Shown here one piece after another: positions 10,901 through 20,000 of a stretch of DNA of 64,000 nucleotides. The notes under the pieces are model-generated. The model was not told the DNA's origin and ran no database searches. It worked only from the letters and a program-made list of their open reading frames with translations. Where the stretch lies: positions 248,001-312,000 of the forward strand of contig BLSF01000023.1 of NCBI GenBank assembly GCA_012862575.1, given 5' to 3'. The stretch is from Parietichytrium sp. I65-24A (taxonomy: Eukaryota; Sar; Bigyra; Thraustochytrida; Thraustochytriidae). A program made the position numbers and the translations under genes. How positions within the stretch are numbered: the stretch's first letter is position 1; each line of letters begins with the position of its first letter.

Positions 10901-12205
10901 AAAGTGCGCTTTCGTCGAAAGTATCGGCTCGGCGCATTCTACACGAGCCTAGGGGACCCCGCAAACGCCCTGAAAGTCCATCTACAGACCGTTGCCGAAG
11001 AAAACAAAGAGGATTTTCAGCCACAAGTGCTCGCTAATATTCGGGTTGGGGTGCCAAGTGCCGGCACAGATTCTCAGGGCAAGAGAATTGTATTCTATTG
11101 CAACGAGTATGGTCAAACATGGTGGCCCAACTGGGGCCCTTCCAGCCCGAATAGGAACGGGGCTGGAGGTTCTGAAGAGGCAGTGATATTCTTGTCTAAA
11201 GAGCTTGTAAAGTTAGGCTACTCTGTGGAAGTCTACGCGGACCCATTGCCGAACGAATACGGAGTGACTGCAGCGTCTGGGGGAGTGGTGTGGTTTCCGC
11301 TTCATGCGTTTGATGCAAGCGCATCTGATGTGGACCTCTTTATCGCATGGAGGTATCACATCTCATTGGCGCTTGGGGTGAATGCGCGTCAGAAAATGTT
11401 GTGGCTCCAGGACATGGTGACAGGTATTAGCGACCAAATCTTGGCGCTCGTGAATACGAAGTACTTGGATGTGGTGCTAGGTCTCTCCAAGTTTCACATA
11501 TTTTCGATGCCATCTCAGGTTCGAGCGTCATCGGCGATTCTTCCGAATGGGATTCAGGAAGAATACCTCGTTGCGGGGCCGAACTCCAACACGGAATTTT
11601 TATATTTGAGCGCGCCAAATAGAGGCTTGGAGCAACTATTGGCGATATGGCCACAGATCCATGCCGCTCTCCCGGGCTCGTCACTGCGGATATACTACGG
11701 TTTCTCCAACTCTTTCCTCAAATGGGGCGCCGGCGCAATTCCAAACTTTGACGACTGGCTCGCCGGCATGAAACAGCGAATCGCCGAGTTGGAGAGATCG
11801 GCAAATGTAAGATACGTAGGTTTAGTTGACCACGTAGAGCTTGCAGCTGCGCTCGCCAGGTCGGGCTTCACTCTGTATCCGACGTCTTTCCCAGAGACAG
11901 GCTGTGTTGCGCTCATGAAAGCGATGGCGATGGGAAGTATACCGATCACTAGCCGATACGAAAACTCGACACTGCCAGAGCTCACAGCAAATTGGGATCT
12001 CGGGCCGCCAGTGCGCCCAGGGAGAAAGAGCATTGCGGAAGACCCCCAGTTCCTTCAGGAGTACGCTGAAAGTGTAATCGCAGCGGTGAAGCACCATAGC
12101 GAGCAGGATCTCCTGAATCATCGACGGGGCATGGTAGCTTGGGCCAAGCGAACCTTGCTCTGGTCAGCTCGTGCAAGGCAGCTCGAGGCAATCGCATTTC
12201 CTTAA
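7940..12205 (+). CDS. Secretory TPR protein with OGT-like (GT41) and GT4-like glycosyltransferase domains
   Basis: An uninterrupted 1421-residue protein. Residues 1-30 form a signal peptide or anchor (Arg-rich start, then WSIVLILALGSLLW). TPRs fill about 45-290. Residues 373-755 match O-GlcNAc transferase/SPINDLY: SYDMRDHP with H391, the near-invariant LGYPGTSG, K585 in NLNMITKMEP (aligning with the OGT catalytic-site lysine), and H669 in GAHSTATEVLWAG. A second helical TPR-like region (790-1030) leads to a GT4-like domain (1048-1380) with NGAGGSEEAV near 1073 and FPETGCVALMKAMAMG near 1317. In that GT4 motif the first Glu (E1319) is present but the second acidic residue of E-x7-E is Lys (K1327). 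Known: most OGT/SPY enzymes are nucleocytoplasmic. Inferred: this one glycosylates proteins in the ER or Golgi, perhaps adding two sugars in sequence. The donor sugars cannot be read from the sequence. Confidence 0.88.
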   Translation: MGLIRRWSIVLILALGSLLWSGQVRCVASVEANKQSQPVGVNSEQDVKAYTLFNEGVVLMERGQREEAYSVFALALGMKPDLHEAKHNMGNLLRAMGKIDQAKETLHEVLAEAQHANKKALEAGILNNLGLIAIIEGTASSSDSKAQESQNANNAQLLRNSAIPTLLKAMQVDPMLHDAPYNLGNAYAALGEIGNAIAAYKKSLHIFPKNPPCLLNLGNQHMRLGLYAESERYYTLAVEAASEKPNRDGHMLLGALNNLGQTLREGGNLIGAVERHEQALLEDKTSVVAMVQGLVARRSLCYWREWEKRHFSLWRTLSDPAFGRLGDLTPYDSLLMPPSLFMDARFISLAQVSRYAMAMLSQDNSRLALLPNHSIPPILNLGYLSYDMRDHPMGYLMRGLYELHDRSKFRVSIFMYGPNDDPAIRQSLIQASDEFVDLYNVPSDAAVARIKESKIDILIDLMAHTRGTRLDLAASFPARTYVNYLGYPGTSGLSASGAFIIVDAKVLPPETIWKRVEVTESVVLLPESYQANDCNLTESFCTPAAGLHRYWACRARTEIFQDGLFADLPTTHQPFRFANLNMITKMEPRGLQSWCRILTRVPKSVLYLLSPKSASPGFANVTENILAQVAAHGVHPSRIIFLPRTKRGMHLARLPGVDLFLDSLGYGAHSTATEVLWAGVPVLTLRGMTFASRVGASLLSALDLSELIVDGVKEYEDLAVELAQRPSIMHSIRVKLGQALLQKSLFNTERIVRHLENGLLTTQHRWAREAEAILISPLEEADLASYHSKLRNFLETGLYYHRNGAKAEAANVYYRVLAAIPQGGGSEWEILRGDLFHLIGLLEDDLALVEQALQLLPKSALVAANLGHLFLAKKEVSRGWGLFLRSLDLALEDRQVDKFVSSFQTLEHVLLTSFPGPDMRLERRARALEMLEKFESLMQSHGTSLLAGAETSLERSWNAIEEIFVSNDLRFAILLSERVLAQTSISPKVRFRRKYRLGAFYTSLGDPANALKVHLQTVAEENKEDFQPQVLANIRVGVPSAGTDSQGKRIVFYCNEYGQTWWPNWGPSSPNRNGAGGSEEAVIFLSKELVKLGYSVEVYADPLPNEYGVTAASGGVVWFPLHAFDASASDVDLFIAWRYHISLALGVNARQKMLWLQDMVTGISDQILALVNTKYLDVVLGLSKFHIFSMPSQVRASSAILPNGIQEEYLVAGPNSNTEFLYLSAPNRGLEQLLAIWPQIHAALPGSSLRIYYGFSNSFLKWGAGAIPNFDDWLAGMKQRIAELERSANVRYVGLVDHVELAAALARSGFTLYPTSFPETGCVALMKAMAMGSIPITSRYENSTLPELTANWDLGPPVRPGRKSIAEDPQFLQEYAESVIAAVKHHSEQDLLNHRRGMVAWAKRTLLWSARARQLEAIAFP

Positions 12206-12230
12206 GTAAATATGAATTAAAATCCCGAGC

Positions 12231-13191
12231 TCAAAATCCGAAGAGGTCCCCGAGATCCTCAATAATTTTGATGTCTTGAGGACCGCACAGCGGGGAGTTC
12301 CGACACGCATCTATCCACTCACTCTTGTTGACCGACTTCCTCCACTCAGTACTCTCTTGATGTCCAACGATATCCAAAGTGTCGCTGTACCTCGCATCTT
12401 TGGGTATTGCTTTGTGTGCAAGACGAAAAACTGTCCATTTGGAGCTCCCACGCATGGAAGGCAGCACGAGGGTGGCCGCAATCAGCTGATAAGGGCGGTC
12501 ATCGCATCCAAACTCCGTTTCTGCTGCCCAACGTTTCACCGCCTGAATGTCATTTTCGGCAAATGAGACGTGCGCCCAAGCGCCTTCGATTACCTTGGCC
12601 TTGTATTCCTGGAACTTTTCAGCATAAGCTTGCACCCTCGTGCTGGGCTGCTTTGCCCACTGGCGAGCAATGTCTTCCAGCACTGCAAGTGAGCAAGCGC
12701 ACGCCAAAACTTCCACAAACGGGTGCACCACGCGAGGATCCAGGAAGACGTGAAAGAGCTCATGCCCAAGCTGATAAACCAGCTGGTTAAACCTCCTCGT
12801 CCCCAAGCATGTGAGGGCCACCATATACGCCTCCGGCAAGCTGTTGATCACCGCGCGCGGCACCCGGCCCTGCACCACCTTGCAAGCCTTCCACCCCAGC
12901 GTCGGCCCTTCCTGCTCCCATCGCCCGGTGTGCGCTCCCACGTCGTCAGTTTCCCACCCAGGCAACCAGTCCGCAAGCTCCCTCCTGCCTCCGAGCCTCG
13001 CCACTCACCGCTATCCGCCTTCCCAGCAAGTCCGCCACCTGCTGGCACACCGCGCTGCACTCACGCCAACACGCCGACTGCGCCGCCGCCAAGCTCTCTT
13101 CGGAGAGCGCTTGCTCTGCTCGCTCTGCTCTCTCATGCACCTCCTGCTGGCGCTCTTGGACAGGGCCGTCGAGCAGCATGACCAAGCTCAT
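12231..13191 (-). CDS. Unidentified HExxH protein, putative zinc metallopeptidase, two exons
   Basis: The ATG at 13191 opens an Ala/Glu/Gln-rich helical first exon (13009-13191, 61 codons). It ends at a GTGAGT donor; the acceptor CAG precedes 12911, and exon 2 (12231-12911) keeps the frame, giving 287 residues. The 97-bp intron matches others here in size. Without it, the exon 2 frame would have to start at a GTG. The key motif is QLGHELFHVF: H111-E112-x-x-H115, followed by E128 in a hydrophobic helix (FVEVLACACSLAVL). HExxH plus a downstream helical Glu is the gluzincin zinc-site pattern, also seen in ImmA/IrrE-type peptidases. The rest (WAHVSFAENDIQ, KRWAAETEFG) is unfamiliar. No signal peptide or TM is visible. 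Its stop is 25 bp from the fusion gene's stop, so the 3' UTRs probably overlap. Peptidase activity is inference. Confidence 0.65.
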
Positions 13192-13514
13192 GGCGCGTGC
13201 TGCCCTTTGCTTTCTGCACTCTGCACTCTGCACTCTGCCGCGACGCGATGCTTGGCCTGTGCTCTGTGCTCTGTGCTCTGTGTGCTCTGTGCTCTGAGGT
13301 TTGCGTTGTGGTTGGAGAGCGTTGTTTCAAGTTTAGGCTTGGGCCAAGTATGTCAAGTATGGCCAAGTTGGGGAAGGAGACGCGGTTTGGAAGCGAGACA
13401 AGGAAGGAGCGCGTGCGGAAGAGGATGAGGTGGGTTGAGGTGGATGGATGGATGGATGGATGGATGGATGGACGGGGTTTGTTGTTGTGTTTCAGAGTTT
13501 GTTTGGAGTTGAGA
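13192..13514. repeat. Spacer with CTCTGCA/GTGCTCT tandem units and an ATGG microsatellite
   Basis: Tandem CTCTGCA-type units at about 13207-13237, GTGCTCT units at about 13258-13298, and eight ATGG units at 13441-13472. This is the upstream region of the HExxH gene and the downstream region of the CREG-like gene. Confidence 0.85.
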
Positions 13515-14195
13515 TTAGTAGTTGTCCAGGTTGCCGAGGCAGTCGCGAGCAGGGTCGAGCTTGGCGCTGAAGTAGTCGCTGAGGGAGATGTGGTGCGCGC
13601 CGCCGTACCAGTCCAGGAGGAAGATTTTTTGCACGTCCATGCGCATCACCGTGAATGAGTGGTCGTCTGGCCAGGATTTCATTTCTGAGTGCTTGGAGAA
13701 CAGGTATCTCTTCGCGTCGCCCAGTTCAACGTCGTCCGTGACCTCCGTCACTGGCCCAATGATGGACACGCGCCAGCAGGTGGGGTCCTCAGGGTCTTTG
13801 GCGCACGATCCTTGCATCAACTCGGACACGGTGAACGAAGCCCACGCATTCTTGCGCAAATCCTGCATGGTCGCGTCCAGCGGCGTCAGCATAAAGTACG
13901 GCGTTCCTGTCGTCACCAAGTCCAACCCGGTCCCGTCGGTCCCGTCTGAGAAAGACACGACATTACCAAACGGAATCGAGTCCGTCGCGTTCAAATCCGT
14001 GTTGGCCGCAGACCCGGACGTGGCCATGACGCCCCATCTGTTCGTGGCGAGCAGCCACCGGCTGGCTTTCGCATACTCGGTGTGTGGTGGTCTCTTGGGA
14101 CCGCACCTGTTGTCGCTCGTCCGCAGCGAACCTTCCCTCGCGTTCACCGATGCCGACGCCACGGCCGCTGCAAACAGGAGTATCCGCACAAACAT
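13515..14195 (-). CDS. Secreted CREG-like protein (pyridoxamine-phosphate-oxidase-like fold)
   Basis: A 226-residue protein with a clean signal peptide (MFVRILLFAAAVASASVNA) from the ATG at 14195. It matches the CREG family along its length. Markers in order are the Ala-rich RWLLATNRWGVMAT, PFGNVVSFSDG, GTPYFMLTPLD, the acidic DPEDPTCWRVSI, FSKHSEMKSWPDDHSF and near the end FLLDWYGGAHHIS. Known: CREG proteins are secreted or lysosomal glycoproteins with a flavin-binding split-barrel fold that usually do not bind FMN. They influence growth and differentiation in animals; the protist role is unknown. The minus-strand motif GTACTCG lies about 190 bp upstream. An open extension upstream starts only at GTG and is ignored. 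Confidence 0.88.
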   Translation of the reverse strand: MFVRILLFAAAVASASVNAREGSLRTSDNRCGPKRPPHTEYAKASRWLLATNRWGVMATSGSAANTDLNATDSIPFGNVVSFSDGTDGTGLDLVTTGTPYFMLTPLDATMQDLRKNAWASFTVSELMQGSCAKDPEDPTCWRVSIIGPVTEVTDDVELGDAKRYLFSKHSEMKSWPDDHSFTVMRMDVQKIFLLDWYGGAHHISLSDYFSAKLDPARDCLGNLDNY

Positions 14196-15294
14196 GGCTT
14201 TCACGCAAGTCTCTAAGTCTCTGAGTCCAGTCACGATGGCAATGTTGGCAACGTTGGCAACGATGTCAAAATCTGAGCTTCTTGCACGATGTATTTGTCA
14301 CTGGGGAAGCTGCCCGTTTGGTGTACGTGTGTTGCGACCGGACTGAATTGTGCGATGCTTTTGCTTCTACTGTAAAAATAGTGTACTCGAGGATGCTTTC
14401 ATGAACGTATGTTTTTGTTGACTGCGAGTACACTTTCTCTCACTGTCATTGGTGGAAAGACATGTGTGTTGCCAACCAAAGATAGGAAAAGCGAAGAAAA
14501 GTCTTTTACTCATACCTATTGACTTCCCTAATGTATGATTACGTGTTGTTCATAAGCCTCTTCGTTCAGTCTGGGTTTACCTGCAGAATGCAGGTCTCTC
14601 TCTGGTGGCTAATTCCGCTCGACCTTGGAAACTCAATTTCTTAAGAGCAAAATTGTTTTGTTACAAGACTGGATAGTATTGCGTATACAAGACACGGGGA
14701 GGTCTTTTCCTTTTTCGTTTCGAAAATTTTTGGAACTTTGATTGACAGTGAGTCTATTTCTATTTATTATTTTGTTTTTTATTGTCGTCGTGCATCGTGT
14801 TTTTTGAGAAGTCACGGCGTGCGGCCTGGATTTCTCGCAACGCTCATCCACTGCCCAGATTCCGTCAGAATTCAGAATTCAGAATGTCCGGGACTTGGGT
14901 CCGTCAAGCGCATTACGTGCGAATCTTTGCTTCCGAGTCTCAAACAGTACTTAGGACTATTCCAGGTCCTAAACTCAGGACGCGTCTCATCATTTCTCAT
15001 CGCTCTTTCGTTGCTTTTAAAATCCCATCCAGTCTTCTCACACGAAGATTCGAGCTGGTCCGAGACCGCGACGCTACTCTCGCGCGTATCTCTCTCCACA
15101 CACATGCACCTGTGGTCGCAGGCCTTACACCCTCATTTCGCCCTCCCCTAAGGCTGGATGGAGTAAGTTTATGCAAGGAAGCCAGAAAAGTCAAGCAGGA
15201 CTTGAACGAGTAGGAACATAGGGGTTTTGATAGCTTAGCCGGCGTGAAATCGATTGAGCGGAGAGAGCGGAGGGGATTGTGGGAGCATTGCTGT

Positions 15295-15324
15295 GCCAGC
15301 GGATGCCAGCGGATGCCAGCGGAT
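15295..15324. repeat. Three tandem GCCAGCGGAT units
   Basis: Three perfect 10-bp copies in a gene-free spacer. Confidence 0.9.
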
Positions 15325-17383
15325 GGCTTGACCAACGGGTCCAGTCCAATAGTGAAACGAACGGGGAGACTCGCGAGTCTACAGTTCCCGGTTCAAAACA
15401 TCTTCTTTAGAGAGGTCTCCAAGCACAGCAGCCTGAGAGCAATCGGGATCGAAACTGTGGCGAACCAAGTGTGTGCGAGAATTGGGGCTGCTGCAACTGC
15501 TGCGCTACGTAGCTGTACTACCGGTGCCGCAGTGCCTCCATCAATTTGTCACAACAGCAGCAGCGCAGTTTACGCAGTTTGGTCTGAAGCCTCTAAAGCC
15601 TCTGTGACTCTTCTTCCTTGGGCCACACGAGGCGACACAAAGATCACGTCGGACCTCCTCCCGCAGATCTCTCTGGAATCAAATCTGGCAAGCTGGAGAT
15701 TACTGGATCGAAGGAGTGTTGCGGCAAGTAAGCATGAAGAGCTTTGACAGCAAACTGTGCCAGAGTTGCCAGGGTTGAGAATTGAGAGCGATCCTCTTGT
15801 TCAAAATTCAAAATTCAACAAACAACAAAGCCCCCGAGACTTCACAGTTGTCACGCAGAGACGTAAGTATGGCCAGTATGGGCTCTCTCGCAAGCAAGCG
15901 AGAAATGAGAACTTGAAGAGGGATGGATGGATGAATGGATGGATCTGCTTTCACAATCTCTAGAAGCGTGCGATGCGTGCGATGCGTGCGGGGCTCGCGC
16001 TCGAGCAATTTTAAAAGAGCATGATTAATTAAACCTCTCACCTAGCGGAGCCAATTCTTGTCTCGCGCATCTCGGCAGCTCACAAAGCGATGAGACTTTC
16101 GGGGTAGCAAGGTAAAGAAAAAAAAGAAGAAACTGTCAAGCACTTTTAGCCAAATCCTCCTCCACCCATCACCATACTGCTGCCATTAAAACCTATCCTA
16201 ATCATCATCCATCAACACATCGCAATAGTTACGAGTACTACACATTGGCTATCACAACGCTAGTAGAGTACCTACTCAACCGACTCCTCGCGCTCCACTC
16301 GTTCATCTTCAGGACGCTTTCCACCCTCCTTCTTTACGCAAGCCTCTCTGTTGTACGGTAAAGTGACGTCATCTATCCCGCTACCTTCGGATTATAGTGG
16401 CATGCGCTAGCCCTGGAGCGTTACAGTCAGGCCATGCTTAGTAGAGTGGCTTATTCAGTGCTAGTGGGCGGCTCCTTCCTCCTCCATTTTCGGAAGTCAT
16501 TTTCAAGTCACTGTGTACGCTGTGTCCTGTTATCATCTTTCGACGTTTGGGATGGACTGCGAAACAAAACAACAGGAGTTCCGAGATTGGAAAAGAGGAG
16601 AAAAAGAGTCTGAACTCTGCATTCATCCATTTTTTTCAAACGCAGGAGTTCTGAGTTCTGAGTTCTGCCCAGAACTAATTATTTCATTCTCGGGACTCTC
16701 GGGACCAGTAAGTTTTTTGTGCTAGGCCAGGCTCTTTAGTTTGTGGTTATTATGTGAATTCTGCATCTGCAATCTGAGTTCTGCAGATCATCCGACTGCA
16801 GAAACCCACCGTAGTCAGTATCATTGAAGTGGTGCTCTGAACACTCTGAATCTTTTCACTGAGGTCGAGATAAGTTATTCCATGATATTCCACTCGATGG
16901 CCGTTCATGAAACATTTTGCGAAAAACGTTGGTTTCGGAGCTTTCGGACCACGACGCAACTACTTCTACCGGCAGTGGTAGGCAGACCTACGGCAGGAGG
17001 TGGTGAAGTTGAAGAAGCAGCTGTGCCCACACGTCCTCAGACTAGGTGCCACTCTCCCTCTCTGCCTCTCTCTCTCTCTCTCTTTTTCGAAATTGAAAGG
17101 TTCCAGTCCTGTCGCAAATCATCACTGACGCACAATGAATTAACTGTCAAATTTACAACAGTTGACTCGCTGTCTATGTTCGTTTTCGGAAAGCCCAAGA
17201 AAAGTTGATTTGATCCACTGTGTGACAGGCGACGTGCACTCAGTGGCGGAGTTTTCTTGCTTTTTTGTTTTCGTTTTTCTTTCGATTTTTTGATTCAAGT
17301 TTTGGGATGTTGGAAGAAAGGGTTGGAAATTGCGTGAGAAAAGAGAAGAGAGAAAAGAGAGATGGCCCGCAAACCCAAACTTT

Positions 17384-17472
17384 GCACTGAGCACTGAGCA
17401 CTGAACACTGAGCAATGAGCACTGAGCAATGAGCGCTGAGGGCTTAGTGAGAAAGAGAGAGAGAGAGAGAGA
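17384..17472. repeat. Degenerate CACTGAGCA array followed by a GA run
   Basis: Seven to eight imperfect 7-9 bp units built on CACTGAGCA or AATGAGCA, then about ten GA dinucleotides. It is simple sequence in the spacer upstream of arginase. Confidence 0.85.
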
Positions 17473-18097
17473 GGCAGAAAGAGCGCAGGTCCGTGCGAAG
17501 TTTCTTTTTTTCCTGTGCACTGCGCTGACTCGATTCTTACAAACCATGAACGATGACTGACTGTTCAGTAATTAGTCACAGCCAATGAACATATTGACTG
17601 GCTAACTGTTTATGTCCACATTGCTGAATGACACGTGAGAGCGCGAGAAAGAGGACAGAGGACATCAGAGGACAGAGAGAGAAGAAATGAAAGATGTTGG
17701 GAAAGTAAGGTACTGAGTACAGTCAGTAGAGAAACCACTCCCTCTCCGTCCCTCTCTCTCCCCTTTTCCCTCCTCTCCCGTCTTCTCCTCTCTCCTCTTT
17801 CCAAACAATCGGAGTCCACACTCTCCACACCGGTAATGTCGAGAGCCTTTGCTCAATGAGCTAGTCCTAGTACCAGTCGACGCGAGCGCCTCGTACAACA
17901 GTGATTGATATAGTGAGTGGACCAGATCCCAAATCACCCCATCCATCTCTCAACAAACACATCCAAAGACAAAAAGGACGAGACAAAAGAAGGAAAGCAA
18001 GGTCATCGAAACGGTGGAAGTCATCCAAACCTAAAACACTAAAACACCCAAACACACAGAGCAGCGAGAGCAGCGAGGAGCAAAGGGAGCAGCGGAG

Positions 18098-19345
18098 ATG
18101 GCGTTTGCAGCAGTGAGAAGAGCGACCAGGTCCCTCGCAGGGAAGCAGGTGGTGGCGGAGCAGCGTCGGGCGCGCACGACACAGGTGTTCAAGCGCAGCG
18201 ATGTGGGCAAAAAGCGCGAGAGCAAGGAGCAGTTGAGGACCAGCAGCGCGCTCAACCCTGCGCTGTCCACGTTCACCGAGAGCGGGCAGGGAGAAGGCGA
18301 CAACGCCTTTCACCCTGAAGCCCCTGGTTTTGGGTCTGCGCCAATCCACGGCCATTACGATCGCCTGGGAGCGCATGTCAAGGTGCCAGAGTTCCTCAAG
18401 GTGCCGAAGACCGCATGTGTTATCGGCGCACCAATGTCCTGGGGCCAACCGCGCGCTGGAACTGATCACGGCGCACAGATCCTCCGCGACTGCGGTCTCG
18501 AAGGAACCTTGCTGGGCCTCGAGTGGCGCATTGACGACGTTGGCGACCTCACTTTCGACCCGCCAACCCGCAATGACCCAGTGATTGACAAGAAGAAGAT
18601 CCGCGGTCGCGCGAAGAACAGCTACTGTGTCGGAAAAGGCCTTAAGAAGATCCACGATCAAGTGCACAAGGCAACCAAGGCGGGCGAGTTCTGCCTCGTT
18701 CTGGGTGGAGACCACTCTATCGGCGCCGGGTCCGTGTCCGCCATCCTCCGCGAGCGTCCGGACACCGGAATCATTTGGGTCGACGCACACGGCGACCTGA
18801 ACACTCCAGAGTCGTCTCCAAGTGGCAACATGCATGGTATGCCTCTCGGGCTTCTTTTGGGCCTCGTAGACCCGACCCTCATCCCTGGCTTCGAGTGGTT
18901 CAAGGACGTCCCAAGACTCAAGCCAGAGCAGATCGTCTTCGTCGGACTCCGTGACTTGGACGCCGCAGAGCGCGACATCATCCTGGACCTCAACATCAAG
19001 GCATTCACCATGCAACACGTTGACAGGTACGGCATTGGACAGGTCATGGAGAAGGCGCTCAACCACCTGCGCCTTCCGGACGGCTCTATGCGCCCACTGC
19101 ACTTGAGCTACGATATCGATGCTGTCGATCCTGAGCTGGCTCCTTCGACTGGAACTGTCGTGCGCGGAGGGTTCAACTTTAGGGAAGCTCACTACATCGC
19201 CGAAGCAGTTTCTGAGACCAAGATGCTCGGATCCATGGACCTCGTGGAGGTGAACCCAAAGCTCACTGCAGGACCAGAGTCTGAGATGACCGCTCAGCTT
19301 GGAATGGCGCTCATCGCTTCTGCAATGGGAAGTCGCATTCTCTAA
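18098..19345 (+). CDS. Arginase with mitochondrial-type N-terminal extension
   Basis: Hydrolyses L-arginine to ornithine and urea using two manganese ions. The 415-residue protein carries all metal-binding motifs of the ureohydrolase family: GGDHS with H206, DAHGD with D229, H231 and D233, and DIDAVDP with D339 and D341. SSPSGNMHGMP matches the substrate-binding loop that is SGNLHG in animal arginases. SYDIDAVDPELAPSTGT favours arginase over agmatinase, though specificity is ultimately inferred. The first 100 residues are extra relative to the roughly 320-residue core. They begin MAFAAVRRATRSLAGK, rich in Arg and Ala without acids, as in a mitochondrial presequence. The start (18098) sits in GAGATGGCG, the same context as CCT4. 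There are no introns. Confidence 0.93.
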   Translation: MAFAAVRRATRSLAGKQVVAEQRRARTTQVFKRSDVGKKRESKEQLRTSSALNPALSTFTESGQGEGDNAFHPEAPGFGSAPIHGHYDRLGAHVKVPEFLKVPKTACVIGAPMSWGQPRAGTDHGAQILRDCGLEGTLLGLEWRIDDVGDLTFDPPTRNDPVIDKKKIRGRAKNSYCVGKGLKKIHDQVHKATKAGEFCLVLGGDHSIGAGSVSAILRERPDTGIIWVDAHGDLNTPESSPSGNMHGMPLGLLLGLVDPTLIPGFEWFKDVPRLKPEQIVFVGLRDLDAAERDIILDLNIKAFTMQHVDRYGIGQVMEKALNHLRLPDGSMRPLHLSYDIDAVDPELAPSTGTVVRGGFNFREAHYIAEAVSETKMLGSMDLVEVNPKLTAGPESEMTAQLGMALIASAMGSRIL

Positions 19346-20000
19346 GCAGGAGTCAGTCACGACTTTTTTCGGGGTAGTTTGCAGTTCCTTTTTTAATTAT
19401 TTGCGTCATGGCGCGCTAATCTCGCCAGAATTTAGAATCAAAACGTGCCACCCTTCATGGTGAGTACCAACCAACATCCATCAAACAAAAACACCACCAA
19501 TTTACTTGAGGAAAGAAAAGATGCCTCGTTTAGTTTGCCTCTGAAGGGCCACCCCCGCGAGTCAGATTAGATTACTGGAGCGAAGGGATTCATTTCTTTT
19601 TGGTACCGGTACCGTAGTTGTTAGCACATATAGAAAACTCGGCTTCGTGGAGGCTTTCACTTGCAATAGGAAATTTAGTTTTGCTGTTCTTTCTGATCTT
19701 TTGTTTGTAACCTGTCTCGCAAAATCTCTCCCGATCTCGAGCTGGTGGAGAGGATTTCTCCTTCGCCCCATACCCAACAACACAATTCTAAGATGCCAAG
19801 TTTGTGAATTCAAAGGGAAAGGGAGAGTGCTGCAGTGAGATGAGGACGTTGATGGGAAAGTTCGAATTGAAAGGTAGAAGCAGAGTGTAAGTTTGTATTC
19901 CTAAAATCAGTCCGTCCTCCAAAGCTAAGGCGCGATGCTTTTTGTGAAAGGCGTACAATTGATACTATTCTTTGGTTTTAACAAATATGTTCGACTCGGC
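19346..20000. other. Convergent spacer between arginase and PLAA
   Basis: A tail-to-tail region expected to hold two 3' UTRs. A short GGTACCGGTACCG run lies near 19600. I see no gene. Confidence 0.6.

Larger units (their letters stand above)
14196..18097. other. 3.9-kb gene-free spacer upstream of arginase
   Basis: Open frames here (for example 14738-15151 and 15244-15747) have no domain, transit peptide or coherent composition, and I regard them as chance. The region contains AGAATTC-type repeats (14868-14885), three GCCAGCGGAT units (15295-15324), GAGTTCT units (16646-16668), CACTGAGCA units (17384-17440) followed by a GA run (17451-17472), and a pyrimidine tract (17730-17800). A GGTACTGAGTAC motif sits at 17709-17720. 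No RNA gene is recognised. Confidence 0.55.

Noticed and set aside
15295-15324. Short regular repeats as a CRISPR-like array
   Set aside because: The units are contiguous with no spacers, and the genome is eukaryotic. It is a simple tandem repeat.
15244-15747. 167-codon plus-strand open frame
   Set aside because: It spans the GCCAGCGGAT repeat, has no recognisable domain or targeting signal, and has no partner exons that I could find.
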